From: Glandiceps talaboti
Taxonomy: Eukaryota > Hemichordata > Enteropneusta > Spengelidae
Assembly (NCBI RefSeq): GCF_964340395.1
Contig: NC_135559.1
Location: 17,983,050 to 18,047,049 of the forward strand
Direction: 5' to 3'
Length of the DNA: 64,000 nt
The translations under genes and the position numbers were made by a program. The notes beneath the pieces were generated by a model. It did no database searches, was not told the DNA's origin, and saw only the letters and a program-made list of their open reading frames with translations. Below, one piece after another: positions 11,901 to 24,056 of the stretch. Numbering within the stretch: position 1 is the stretch's first letter; each line of letters begins with the position of its first letter.

Positions 11901-13774
11901 AATATATGTTATGTGAATATGTATAGGGGGGGGGGGGTCATCATGTTTTAGAATTAAGTGATAGGGGGTCAGCCTGTTTTTGATATTACAGATAGAGGGG
12001 TTCAGTGACTGTTTGTCGGCTGGATGGCAAACTCCACCGGCTGCCCCCAGGCTGCAGAAACTGACCGGTCCCTTACTGTACGAGGGTAATAGAATAAGTA
12101 ATTTGCATAATACTCGATTTTCAACAATTACGTTATATAACAATTCCATAGTTGATGCTTCAAATTTCATGTAGATTGACTGGAAAAAATACACTTGTTC
12201 TATATGTCCTACCAAATTGCAGTTTTCTGATGAAATGTAATACTTCATTTGCATAATATATGAATTTGGAAATTAGACACTGTCTGACGTACTAAACTTG
12301 TTACTATAGCTTTTAAATCTAGCGAGTAATTTGTGTAATCAACGGTTTTTACAAATTAGGCATTATATGAATAATTCTAACAAGATGTAATTGTAGTAAG
12401 TCATTTGCATATGGAACCAATCAGGTGATATCTGAAAAGTGCAAGCTTACAATTCAATATAATTTGTTACATACACCGATAATAACAAAGAATATGTGTT
12501 CTCTATAGCCGGTTGATGTAATTTTTTAATTTTAATGAGTCATTTGCAAATAGCATGAAAATTGCAAATTAATTTATGTATCATGTATGGTAGCTCAGAA
12601 TTTCATAATCTCATAATACGTGAAGGAACCAATCAAAAGGCTTACGGAAGACAGTCAGTTTACATCTGGTCTGTGAAGTTCGTCTGCTAAAAATGGTATT
12701 TAATGAGTTTTAAATAGTCTATGAAACCTTGTTCAGTGCTGTATGATGTTTATTGTCTTAACTCTATGTAGGACACAGACTAATCGTCACCAGCTGGCTC
12801 CTTTTAAGAATATACTATATACTTTTAATCTATAGACTTGTAGTATAAGTTTGGCTATACCTTTGTCAAGGAATTCAGAGCAGTAACAAAAGTTTTTTAA
12901 GAATCCTATTGTCATTTATAGACAACGTTTGTGGTTTTATAGAATCTGTTCAATATATATTATTCTAAATTACGTCGCTGCATTGATAATATAGCAAGCG
13001 GAGTAAATCCCTCTGTTCTTCTATGCACTTCAGGCCCTGGCATTTTCTTATTTGTAAGAATTACAAATACCGCAACGATTGTTTTTACAGGCAATGATGG
13101 CAACAATCCTGACCATGATGTACATGATACACCCTCTGTAGACGACTCTGTTTTAGCAAGTCAATATCTTCGCGGTTCAAGGAATTTACTCAATGTCCTT
13201 GCAGTGGGGGATGACCACTATCTATACAAAGGCCGACCATTAGGTGGAGGTGACTATGAGTTCACAGGTCCTCTGGAAGACTCTTGTTGTATCATTGACA
13301 TTGAGGTTCTACCTGATGGTTCCCTCCTTGCTGTTTTACCAACTTATGGCTTATCTAAGAACACAACACTCGATGGCAATGGTTGGTGGTCGGAGACCAT
13401 GCCCAACAGCTGTTGTGTGATTGGCATCAGTGTTACAGAAAATGGTGGACTTATAGGACTAGACACAGATAGGAATCTGATCTTTCGTCACGATTTATAT
13501 ATGCCATGGAGCATTCCTATTTCTAATGGTGGCAGTGTATTAAAGGTAGAAGCAATTGTGAATGGCGCAATCCTTGGTCTTGATGGTGGACATCTTGTGG
13601 TGAGGGAGACAATAGACGGAGCCTGGATAAATCTCACTGATGATGTATATCAAAAGTCCATGCCAATTATTGATCTGTCAATCACTAACGAAGGCTTTGC
13701 AATTCTCGAGCTTGGAGATGGTTCAAACGGCCAAGTCACCATGTTATCACTAACAATCGGAAACCTTCCTGTAG
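11620..13774. repeat. Tandem duplication unit A (intron plus propeller exon 2)
   Basis: The segment from about 11630 to 13774 is repeated at about 16004-18030 with only scattered substitutions, covering roughly 1.4 kb of intron and the propeller exon. Shared landmarks include TGAGTCACGGTCAAAAAATA, GACTGTTTGTCGGCTGGATG and CAAGCGGAGTAAATCCCTCT. The duplication therefore copied a complete exon with its upstream intron. Confidence 0.9.
13091..13774 (+). CDS. Propeller-repeat exon 2
   Basis: Acceptor TTTTTACAG at 13090 and donor CCTGTAG|GTAAGT after 13774; both phase 1. An acidic, Asn/Asp-rich lead (GNDGNNPDHDVHDTPSVDDS) is followed by four blades. Diagnostic strings are GPLEDSCCIIDIEVLPDGSL, MPNSCCVIGISVTENGGLIG, PWSIPISNGGSVLKVEAI and SMPIIDLSITNEGFAILELG. 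The Ser-Cys-Cys pair before the inner strand recurs in two blades and in exon 1, and could form intra-blade or inter-blade disulfides (inference). A second good acceptor, TTCTATGCACTTCAG, ends at 13033. It is also phase 1, and the 57 nt between the two acceptors are open, so alternative acceptor use would keep frame. Beta-propeller lectin-like is the best guess; no named family was matched. Confidence 0.85.
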
Positions 13775-14128
13775 GTAAGTTATAAATAATAGTTTCTGAT
13801 ACCTGATTGAGCTGTCTTGGAAAGCTTGGAAATTTTTGCCTGAAAGTGTCATAATAGCCTAAAATGGGCTACAAGAGTACAAAACCTCCAGAAGTTCTAG
13901 GGGGAGACCTAGACCCCCCCCCCACACACACACACACACACACGAGGTGCACATAATTTATCCCAGTCTCAAACTCTTCCCCTACCCTCTTACTGTTAAG
14001 ATGCTATTACTGTAAACTTTATTTTAAAAACTATTTCAACCCTATGAAGTTGATTTTTACATGTTGGTGTTGTCTTGTAACGCTTGGAAAATCATTGCCT
14101 GAAAGTGTCTGAATAGCCTGACAATGGG
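13775..14128. repeat. Intronic repeat family (copy B) after exon 2
   Basis: Non-coding. Begins GTTATAAATAATAGTTTCTG, as does the copy at 11.38 kb, and includes a short CA-rich run at 13921-13942. It ends where the 14129-15497 element is inserted. Confidence 0.7.
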
Positions 14129-15497
14129 CTGATTTTTTATCATTTGTTTAGAAGCGTCGTGACGCATCGAAGCCGGGTCGACGGCATCTCGAGGACAGCA
14201 TATTTTAGCCTACTATACGTACTCGTACTCGCGTCGCCTTTTATTTAATCTCGAATAAATATACTAGGTATTAGAATACCGTACCAATGGGAAACTTCAA
14301 GAAGGCGTATCAGGACATGCAATACCACAATACATTTGTTGGTACCATAGTACACTAATTGATTCGATTTGCTCCAAGCATATGGAATCACGCTCCGAGC
14401 CTTGCATGGAACTGCGGCCGACCTAGTTTTGTTGTCCATATATAAAATGAGAGTGACCTGTAAATGTTTCACAGTTTTCGTTGTGGTCTTGTATTGTCAC
14501 ATGTTTGTCTTGTGAATGCAAGTTTGCAAATATTATTTTCGGCCAGGGATGTCTAGGGCGCGATACTCTAGTCCGAGTCTGAGACCCATGTAAAACCTCA
14601 GAAACTCGCACTCGGATCGGACTGAACAGAAGTAGGGCTCATCGACGTGTTGGGGACTCGAATTATTGCGTGTTTTTATCACGGTGTACTTGTGATTATT
14701 ATATATTTGAATATCGGTAGGTGGGTAGTGTTGTCAAGTTTTGTTTCGCGGGCAGTCACCGCGGTCGCAGCAGTATTTATACGTAGGATAGTTCCGGGAG
14801 TTCCGCCAATCAAAGCTGAAGTAGTGTATGTATGTATGGACTCGGAGAGCACATTCGGGTTGAATTTATCCACGTGTTGAAATAATCCATATTTATTAAT
14901 TAGATATATTGCAAAAGTCGTACAGAAATAATGTCTCTAACATCAAACCAAACACTGAGAAATTGGACCGAAGCGAACGTGTCTAATGATATGTGATATC
15001 TAGTTGCAGACTTTCCCGATAACCATGTGCTGGGGTCACGACCTGGATTGCCGACGTCAATATTGTCCAATCATATATAATATCATAAACACATCGCGAT
15101 ATTTGATTTGTTGGTTTCCTAAACTGTATACTTCGAATACCATGTTTAGTTACAACATTCTTCTATTGAATATTAAATAGGCTTGTTGTATGAAGTGATG
15201 TCGCAACAAGGGAAACCATACAAGTTTTCTTCCAGACGAGTTGCTAAAGTCATGTAAATGGAAAACACGAAACTCACGAAATTTCGTCATTTTTTACAAT
15301 TTTTATTGCTGATAATATGGGTATTCTAATAGCTAGTATATCTATTCGAGATGAAATATGTTTACTTTGTTACTAAATGCGCGGTTCAAAAGGCGACATC
15401 AGCGAGTACAAGTATAGTAGGCTAAAATATGCCGTCGATGTGTCTCGTGTGGTGATGGTATTGTGATGCTTCTTATTGGCAAATAATAAAAAATCAG
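14129..15497. mobile_element. Long-TIR DNA transposon, non-autonomous
   Basis: The left end CTGATTTTTTATCATTTG and the right end ...AAATAATAAAAAATCAG are inverted. The similarity continues inward for 150-200 bp with gaps: CGACGGCAT, ATATTTTAGCCTACTATAC, GTCGCCTTTT, TCTCGAATA and TATTAGAATACC recur in order and inverted. The piece is absent from tandem unit A, so it was inserted after, or lost from one copy of, the exon duplication. I see no clear target duplication and no transposase. Confidence 0.7.
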
Positions 15498-16003
15498 ACA
15501 AATAAAAGTCACTGAATGTGAAACACGCGACATTACAAGTGTTTATGTATATCTAGTCTAGCCGTTTTGATTTATTTTGCCATTATATGGGGACATGATA
15601 TTTTAGCATTTATACTCACAGACACTGACAATTGGTCAGGAAATGTGAGTAAATATCAGTAAATGTTGGTTAATAAGACATGTAGACTGTAGTTTTTGCT
15701 ACTCATGTCTGTTACAACCACTGGCAATGTATTTTTTCACAATGTTGTTGAGTTTTATTCACCTGTTGACTACGCTCATCATAGGCTACGTGCTGTCTCT
15801 CTATGACGTCATAAAATCCTGTGGTCTAGGTGGGACCGGAAATATCCGAAAACACTCGAAGTAAATCCGAAGGGAACTGACTAAAAAAAGGTCATTTTAA
15901 GGTGTTTGCAGACTCTTTTTTAAAGTTTTAAAACCAGAATACGTTTCATAAACATGTCGTCTAGCAAAATAGCAATAGTGATTGTGAGCATTTTGAATCA
16001 CCT

Positions 16004-18034
16004 TTAAAACTTATTGCCTGAAAGTGTCTGAATAGTCTCAAGATTGCCTATTAAGAGTAAAAAAGCTCCAGGACTCCTAGGGGACCCCCCCCCCCCCCCC
16101 ACATGAGAGGTGTACATATTCCCTTCTCAAGGTTTCTCCCTATCTTTTACGGTCTAAATGCTATTAAACTCCATTTTGAATATACTTACCTTGTGTTGTC
16201 AATAATTTTGTGATCGTGCTATCCCAGAATAGTCTAGTCAAGCAGTCCACATTGAGTCACGGTCAAAAAATACATGTTATGTGAATATGGTATATGGGGG
16301 GTCATCATGTTTTAGAATTAAGTGATGGGGGCGTCAGCCTGTTTTTGGTATTACAGATAGAGGGGTTCAGTGACTGTTTGTCGGCTGGATGGCAAACTCC
16401 ACCAGCGGCCCCAAGGCTGGAGAAACTGACCGGTCCCTTACTTTAGGAGGGTAATAGAATAAGTAATTTGCATAATAATCGATTTTCAACAATTACGTTA
16501 TATTACAATTCCATAGTTGATGCTTCAAATTTCATGTACATTGACTGGAAAAAATACACTTGTTCTATATGTCCTACCAAATTGCAGTTTTCTGTTGAAA
16601 TGTAATACTTCATTTGCATAATATATGAATTTGGAAATTAGGCACTGTCTGACGTACTAAGCTTGTTACTATAGCTTTTAAATCTAGTGAGTAATTTGTG
16701 TAATCAACGGTTTTTATAAATTAGGCATTATATGAATAATTCTAACAAGATGTAATTGTAGTAAGTCATTTGCATATGGAACCAATCAGGTGATATCTGA
16801 AAAGTGCAAGCTTACAATTCAATATAATTTGTTACATACACCGATAATAACAAAGTATATGTGTTCTCTATAGCCGATTGATGTAATTTTTTAATTTTAA
16901 TGAGTCATTTGCAGATCGCATGAAAATTACGAATTAAGTTATGTATCATGTATGGTAGCTCAGAATTTCATAATCTCATAATACGTGAAGGAACCAATCA
17001 AAAGGCTTACGGTAGACAGTCAGTTTTCATCTGGTCTGTGAAGTTCGTCTGATAAAAATGGTATTTAATGGGTTTTCAATATACTGTGAAACCTTGTTGA
17101 GTGCTGTATGATGTTTATTGTCTTAACTCTATATAGGACACTGACTAATCGTCACTAGCTGGCTCCTTTTAAGAATATACTATACACTTTTAATCTATAG
17201 ACTTATAGTATAATTTTGGCTATACCTTTGTCAAGGAATTCAGAGCAGTAACAAAAGTTTTTTAAGAATCCTGTTGTCATTTATAGACAACTTTTGTGGT
17301 TTTATAGAATCTGTTCAATATATATTATTGTAAATTACGTCGCTGCATTGATAATATAGCAAGCGGAGTAAATCCCTCTGTTCTTCTATGCACTTCAGGC
17401 CCTGTTTTAGCAAGTCAATATCTTCGCGGTTCAAGGAATTCACTCAATGTCCTTGCAGTGGGGGATGACCACTATCTATACAAAGGCCGACCATTAGGCG
17501 TGGGTGACTATGAGTTCACAGGTCCTCTGGAAGACTCTTGTTGTATCATTGACATTGAGGTTCTACCTGATGGTTCCCTCCTTGCTGTTTTACCAACTTA
17601 TGGCCTATCTGAGAACACAGCACTCGAGGGCAATGGTTGGTGGTCTGAGACCATGCCCAACAGCTGCTGTGTGATTGGCATCAGTGTTACAGAAAATGGT
17701 GGACTTATAGGACTAGACACAGATAGGAATCTGATCTTTCGTCACGATTTATATATGCCATGGAGCATTCCTACTTCTAATGGTGGCAATGTATTAAAGG
17801 TAGAGGCAATTGTGAATGGCGCAATCCTTGGTCTTGATGGTGGACATCTGGTGGTGAGGGAGACAATAGGCGGAGCCTGGATAAATCTCACTGATGATGT
17901 ATATCAAAAGTCGATGCCAATTATTGATCTGTCAATCACTAACGAAGGCTTTGCAATTCTCGGGCTTGGAGATGGTTCAAACGGCCAAGTCACCATGTTA
18001 TCACTAACAATCGGAAACCTTCCTGCTTTCAAAG
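16004..18034. repeat. Tandem duplication unit B (intron plus propeller exon 3)
   Basis: Partner of the 11.6-13.8 kb unit. It differs by point changes and by lacking 111 bp that unit A has at 13039-13149, immediately upstream of the conserved exon core. Confidence 0.9.
17399..18034 (+). CDS. Propeller-repeat exon 3
   Basis: Near-identical to exon 2 over its four blades (GDYEFTGPLEDSCCIIDIEV, PNSCCVIGISVTENGGL, INLTDDVYQKSMPIIDLS). The donor is TTTCAAAG|GTACTG after 18034, phase 1. Relative to exon 2 the region has lost 111 nt carrying the acidic lead and its acceptor. The older upstream acceptor TTCTATGCACTTCAG (ends 17398) is now joined directly to the blade-coding part and still gives phase 1 (GC CCT GTT TTA GCA). 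A second usable acceptor, CTGTTTTAG, ends at 17410 and is also phase 1. Few of the amino-acid differences between exons 2 and 3 look disruptive, consistent with both being translated. Confidence 0.85.
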
Positions 18035-18059
18035 GTACTGTGTCACTCAAACCCACTCA

Positions 18060-18172
18060 CCTATCTGCTGTGTTGTGTTGTGTTGTGTTGTGTTGTGTTG
18101 TGTTGTGTTGTGTTGTGGTGTGGTGTGGTGTGGTGTGGTGTTGTGTTGTGTTGTGTTGTGTTGTGTTGTGTT
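18060..18172. repeat. (TGTTG)n pentanucleotide microsatellite
   Basis: About 113 bp of TGTTG units with a central GTGTG-type variant block, starting 25 bp after the exon 3 donor. The continuation of the exon frame into it (Val-Val-Leu-Cys-Cys) is an artefact of reading past the splice site. Confidence 0.95.
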
Positions 18173-19116
18173 CATAAATATCCCTACTAATGACATTATT
18201 GATTACATTTACTTGTGCTGAAACCAAACACTTTTACCGTAATTGGGTTCACAGTAAATACTTTCATAAAACTAATAATTTATTAGTTTATACTTGTCCT
18301 TAGCCGCATTTGAATATAATGTTCTTGCGTTCTTACCAAATGACAAAGTTAGGGTTGACCCCGGGGCAGAAAGAACGGTCGGAATGTTATAAAACAGCTT
18401 TATACAACAGTTCCCTGAATTTAATAAGATAATTCCTCACATTGTTTTACAAAACATGTAAAACAAAAGGTATTTGTTGAAGATGTTGGAGATGAGCAGA
18501 CATATTTGTTTGTAGAGCAAGTGAAAATATATGATTCACATTAATGATTGGACAGTTGAGCTTGGGTCCGGCTCTGCAAATGAATAAAGATATCTCTTAG
18601 GAGAGATTTCACAATATATTAATCTGGTATTATAAAAGCCTATACGGTAAGAGTTCTGCCATTGACTTGTTATACGTAGACAGATTTTATAATATATATA
18701 CAATGTTTTAAGACAAAAATGACGAAAATGCGCACAAGTTCCTCAATACGCCCCCTTGAATTTCATGAGCTGGTGATTTCCCTTTTTCCTTTACATGCGC
18801 GATTCGTATTCTCATACAAATTCACTGCTACTATTGTCGGCGATGTGCTCTATACATTGTTCAGATTTTATTTCTGAGTATGAGATATCGAAATTATTTA
18901 TTTTACAATTAGTACTGAGTTGAACCTCATTTCGATCGATTGAGTTATCGCAGTGAGCAAAGCCGACGGTTAGGATGAAGTGACGGTATATATTCTTACA
19001 ACTATTAATTAAAAATATCACTTCCTGATTTTTGTCGCATCATCTTAACTCCATATGCCCCAAATACTGCGACTGCGATAATCATCAGTAATATGTATAT
19101 GTATTTATTTTCATAG
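18173..19116. other. Intron, no further exon recognised
   Basis: AT-rich non-coding DNA between propeller exon 3 and the small linker exon. No element termini were seen. Confidence 0.5.
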
Positions 19117-19146
19117 CGGGAGGATCTGACGACACTCCCGAGTCTG
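19117..19146 (+). CDS. 30-nt linker exon
   Basis: A microexon: acceptor TTATTTTCATAG (ends 19116) and donor TCTG|GTATGT. It is phase 1 on both sides and encodes (x)GGSDDTPES. The Gly/Ser/Asp-rich composition resembles the acidic lead of exon 2 and the start of the transmembrane exon (GSDYVALK). It fits as a flexible stalk between the propeller and the membrane. It is short, so the call rests on splice signals, phase and composition together. Confidence 0.6.
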
Positions 19147-19387
19147 GTATGTACAACTGTTTTCCGTAGACCAAGTCATTTGTATTAAATAAACAATCAA
19201 GATCAGTGAGCCTAATCATAAGGTTTAAGGTTGAGATAGACACCAAAATGATAACACACAAACATCACTTACACCGTGTGGGCTCTTTATTTTAGTTAAT
19301 GATATAAACAGTGACAGCATGCACACTACTACACAAGGTATAATTAATCAGTTGAAGTTCAAACAAAATATATGGTTACCAACCAGT

Positions 19388-20334
19388 GAAAGTTGGTAGA
19401 ATCTGTTAAAGTTTACAACTGATTTGATAAAATAAAGAACGAAAATCATTACATACATATTGTTAGATTACTAGAATTGGTTTCCAACTTTGTCTCAACA
19501 TTTGCTACAACATTGACAGGCATTGCTGAAGTTACACTAAAACTTAGATGTAATGTCACCAGGGTTCACACACTTAGCAGTTGCCTAGTCTGGAAATACT
19601 AGTCTCATGTATTTTGAATGATATAGCTATAATGGTAAGTAATTCTACTTTATACATGTGCATTTTTTCATAGTAAGTACATGAATTCATCACTCAAACA
19701 CAAAATTGATGAGTATATATCCCTGAAATGAAAGCAAGACATGGTCAAGGAAAAGCAGACAACTGGTTGTATACAGTTGTCTATTCATTCAGGCAAACCC
19801 ATTGACTGCTTGTTAGTATCCAACTGTGATACGATCCTAAAATCTGCAAGTAATTTACAGTACACTTACACAACTGGAGTAAACTTGGAGACTAACTATA
19901 TGTATGTAAACATTATCATTCTTTATTTGTCGAATCGGAATAAATGCATACTCTATTCCCTATTTATATGTGCACCTAAAAATGCAGTCTATATATTTAA
20001 ACAGTTATTATGCATATCTATTTTCGATTTTCCAGGGCTTTCCATAGGCAACTTTCCGGTGAAAATTGGTGAAATTTGTTAGATAAGATATACAAACAGC
20101 TATCCTCACTAGTGAAGCTCGGAATATTACTTTTGGTGTACTCTCATGAACCATGTAGTACATAAATGTCTCGACATCATTCCAGTCCCTAAATCCCTAT
20201 AAGACTTACATGTAAAAAAAACAAAAAAAACCACATACGTACAGGGTAACTGCTTCAGTATATTGACTACATTTTTTAGGTATTTAATATCGGAAGAGTA
20301 TGTGTCTAAACTTTAACAGATTCTACCAACTTTC
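19388..20334. mobile_element. TIR element, about 0.95 kb, non-autonomous
   Basis: The 28-bp segment at 19388 (GAAAGTTGGTAGAATCTG...) is repeated inverted at 20307-20334. The interior is AT-rich with an open stretch at 19741-20082 that resembles nothing I know. Lies in the intron before the last propeller-gene exon. No target duplication was identified. Confidence 0.6.
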
Positions 20335-22440
20335 GGTCATGTGAGAAACGAGTGCCCTAGGAGCCTTGTCACTTACAGTTGAAGATATGAAGTGACAAAC
20401 CTAAATGTCATGAGTATCTTTCCCCAGGATGAAGACAGATATTGGTGAATAATGTTAAGAAACTACCATGGAAATGGCTGTAACAATTTCTTTGTATATA
20501 TATTCTAGATAAATATTTAGGTTCATATTTCTTCGAAATCAATACAGATAAATATTGATACAGAATTTAAATCAAAGCATGTCATTTAAAACATGTCTTC
20601 ATAGAATTCACACTACTCTCAAAAACTTTCTTTCTGTATGAATGTGATTGCTACTGATTGGGAAGAGACAATGTCAAAGGTGAAAAGTGTTTTGAAAATG
20701 TGTTAGTGGCCATTTAGAGGCATAAAATATCATACCCATAGACATAATATAAAGTCTTACAATGTTTGAATTTGGTCTTAAAATACCAGAATTGAGACAA
20801 TTTTACTATGCAGTACATGTTATCTGGCTGTGAAGTGTGTTTTGTTGTGCTGAATGCTGATGTGCACTTGGTAAATAACCTCTCCCGAAGTTTAATTTGG
20901 TTTTTGAAAAAAAAATCATAAATATTAGAGCAAAACATTTGATGGTCTAATGACCTCTCAGCCCCTTCCCATTGTTGTAAATTTTGCTCATTCCTTTAGT
21001 GCATGTTGGATATGTACTGCTTAGTTTAATCTCAAATTACTATTGTATGCATCATCAGAACCACATAAACTATTGTATAGAATATTACCGGTATACAATT
21101 TGGAATAGACTCAAATGTATATGGTCACATGTATTATTTAGAAAATATAAAGAAATCCCCTTGAATAATTTTGAAAGAAAGTGTGTATAGTAGTCAGCAG
21201 CCATTTTACTGCCATGTGAAGCCCGAATGAGGATACTTTGCTCAGCACCTAAAAGAAAATTCCAATGCCAAAAATACGGGTAGGTATGGCCCGATGAACA
21301 TTTTTCCCCATTTTTTTCTGGCATTATATGCGATTTGAAAAGAGAAAATAAGCATGTGACTTTCAAAAAAACTGCTTAGGGTACGTGAAAAGGTCTATAT
21401 ACACTACTGAATATCTGGCTAAATAGAATATAACCCATTAGCGGTTGGATTCTACAAAATATTGATTAATATAGGGTTATATCCTGAGGGCAGGGGTAAG
21501 ATCAGAATGTAGTGTAGCGGCGAGCTGTTGTGTCCATGCACCGAATGCATATAACCCAATATCAAGGCTATAATATTTTTATTATATGTCTCCATGGATG
21601 TCATTTTCATGCAGGAAATTTCACTCAGGAAATTTAACAGGAATAAACTTGAATTTTGCGCCAGACTAGAACCGTCCTACTTAATTTTATATTCAATAGG
21701 TGCGCTGAAACAACAGACTGCTATATTTAGAAGGTGCTTTGCGTGGTCAACCTCATTTGCATAATTTTAAAAATCGTGTATCAATCATATAGAAGTCGAC
21801 ATACACAACTTCTCTGTATTATAGAGTGTGTAGGACAACCTCGGCCTGCATGTATATTTAAAATATCAGCGCTTCCCAATATCAAAATCAGCTGTTTACT
21901 GTGAGAGCGGCTACTTAAAAAACTAGCTGTTTGTTCCAAAACCATGTGCTATATCCTTACCGACGACTTAATTTAAACAGAAGCATCATCGGATTCAGTT
22001 AACGTGAGTCTGATTCCAGCCACGAAAATGACTCCGAATTATATTTATATGTATATCTGTTATATGTGTAAAATGTTGCTGATTCACATGTAAACTATCG
22101 ATCGCTTGTATTCACCTTGGCATCAAGTACCTTACAACTTTTGATAACATGTGCTAAGTCAATAGGACAAAGGTGACCTTGGAAGTACATGTAACTCGTG
22201 CAATATATCTTTATGCAGATTAATAAAATTCCGACACCTAGTAGTAGTAGCTTGAGTAGGTTTTCTTCCACGACCGTATCTTTACCGGAAGTAAAGTTTG
22301 ATGTTGATTTCAATCACTGCCAAAACATACGCATGTCTATATGTCAGCATGACTTTCTCTATCGAAAACAATTAAATGCGCGATATTCGAATATACTCTG
22401 TATTATAAAGTGTGTAGGACAACTTATACCAATATATATA
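20335..22440. other. Intron, no exon recognised
   Basis: AT-rich non-coding DNA. A weak inverted pair (AATATAACCC at 21428, GGGTTATAT at 21474) and a repeated phrase TGTATTATA(G/A)AGTGTGTAGGACAAC (21815 and 22398) suggest older repeat remnants. Confidence 0.45.
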
Positions 22441-22443
22441 TAT

Positions 22444-22564
22444 ATAAATAATCTCCCGGTATTTCGAATGAGTGCTACGTCATCGACGACGAATGATTCC
22501 CCTAATGTCGGCCTATTCCTCCGAGCCGATAGGCACGAATGAGAAATACCGGGAGGTTATTTAT
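22444..22564. mobile_element. MITE-like foldback, about 120 bp
   Basis: Left arm AATAATCTCCCGGTATTTC and right arm GAAATACCGGGAGGTTATT, inverted. The pairing continues through ATGAGTGC / GCACGAAT. It sits in TA-rich DNA. Confidence 0.7.
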
Positions 22565-23189
22565 TCATTATATACATAGACCCACTATTTGCTTTTCTAT
22601 TATAATGAAAATATTAAACTAAAATATTCTCAAACTTACGCTGTTATACTGAAGGAGCAATAGAGGAGAATGCGTTTTAGGCAAACGAGAGAAATCACAA
22701 AATGACTCTCCCGAACTGTACATTTATGAAAATACCTTTATTTCCTATAACGGAATTCCCCTTTAAAACGAAAATAGACCTAGAAACACTGACAATTATG
22801 TCACTAAAGTACCTACACAATTATGAAAGAAAAGGTATATTTCTAAAATCTTAATACTATATTTTAATGGGCGCTGACAAACGAGTTTTTTTCGATATAG
22901 TATTCATTTCTTTGAACCTTCCAAACAAACAATTAAATACACGAATAAAATCGTATTCTCAAAGCTGTCAGTGGCTTTCCTACCATTGTCATTGATCTAT
23001 CCTAAAGTATTTCAAATGTGCCACGCAGTTTTTGTCTTCCAATGGGATTTGTAAATATTCTAACTACAGAAACGAAGCAGTTTTTTTCTTCAGGTTTTTC
23101 TTTTTAAAAAATTGATTATAAAGAAGGTATCAGTGACATCCATACACATTTGCTTATTAACTGACTCAAAGATAAATTGTACATTCCAG

Positions 23190-23338
23190 GATCCGATTAC
23201 GTAGCCCTTAAGATTGTCCTACCGATTGCTCTTCTGTTCATCGTTGTAAAAATAGCTGCGATTCTGATAAGACGATACAGACAAAAGAAGAAAGGAGGAG
23301 CTGCTGAAGCACAAGACGGCGGTACTCCTGAAGAGTAA
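23190..23338 (+). CDS. Terminal transmembrane exon of the propeller gene
   Basis: Acceptor ATTGTACATTCCAG (ends 23189), phase 1, which matches the preceding donors; stop TAA at 23336-23338. The exon encodes a short GSDYVALK stalk, a hydrophobic helix of about 20 residues (IVLPIALLFIVVKIAAILI), then a stop-transfer cluster RRYRQKKK and a small tail ending GGTPEE. This predicts a single-pass protein with the propeller outside and about 25 residues in the cytoplasm. The tail has no obvious kinase or sorting motif. Because all upstream donors end in a lone G, any propeller exon could splice directly to it. A polyadenylation signal was not assigned; TA microsatellites follow at once. Confidence 0.8.
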
Positions 23339-23356
23339 GGAAAAACCAATCATAAG

Positions 23357-23358
<2 letters not shown>

Positions 23359-23410
<52 letters not shown>

Positions 23411-23482
23411 CACCTGACGATCCTTCGGGTGAAACGGTCCGTAGTGTAATTCCACTATGTAATATCAGACTCGTCTTCTTTC

Positions 23483-23573
<91 letters not shown>

Positions 23574-23580
23574 TGCTCTT
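23359..23580. repeat. Two (TA)n microsatellites
   Basis: TA runs at 23359-23403 and 23490-23567, about 20 bp downstream of the propeller gene stop codon, separated by 85 bp of unique sequence. They lie in the expected 3' UTR. Confidence 0.95.
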
Positions 23581-23828
23581 CTCTCTCGTTTCCGATGATG
23601 CATTTTAATGTACCATTTATTCATTCCTCGGAAGAATATATATCACTTAATTAAATATGTAATGTTGACGCCTTTTTGCAAAGATTCTGGATTATCTTAT
23701 CTCACCAACTTTGGTTACCATGCTATATCCATATGAATCAAATTTGACAGTGCCTTAAATGAGGCACTTTCAGAAACTTAGGAACACATTGAACGCTTAT
23801 TTTACTATGATGCAGTTCGGTCAAGATG

Positions 23829-24046
23829 CAATCTGATTAAAATCTGATGTTAGATAGGCTGGTTTTCCTGTATTTACCTTTATTCCATCGTTATTGCTTC
23901 TTTTACGTGAGTTTTTTTTTTCTGGGCGAACGCCTTTCTAACACGTTCGCCCAGGAAAAAGAAACTCACGTAAAAGACGCAATAACGATGGAATAAAGGT
24001 AAATACAGGAAAACCAGCCTATCTAACATCAGATTTTAATCAGATG
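23829..24046. mobile_element. 218-bp foldback element with 10-bp target duplication
   Basis: Arms of about 98 bp pair almost perfectly around a 12-nt loop (CCTTTCTAACAC at 23932). The outer ends are CAATCTGATTAAAATC and GATTTTAATCAGATG. GGTCAAGATG occurs directly on both sides (23819-23828 and 24047-24056) and reads as a 10-bp target-site duplication. A 9-10-bp duplication is typical of Mutator-like elements, so a MULE-type foldback MITE is the best guess. Confidence 0.85.
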
Positions 24047-24056
24047 GGTCAAGATG

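Noticed and set aside
18035-18177. Extension of propeller exon 3 into Val-Leu-Cys-Cys repeats
   Set aside because: This is reading past the G|GTACTG donor into the TGTTG microsatellite.
23219-23455. 78-codon minus-strand frame over the transmembrane exon
   Set aside because: Antisense shadow that runs through the TA microsatellite.
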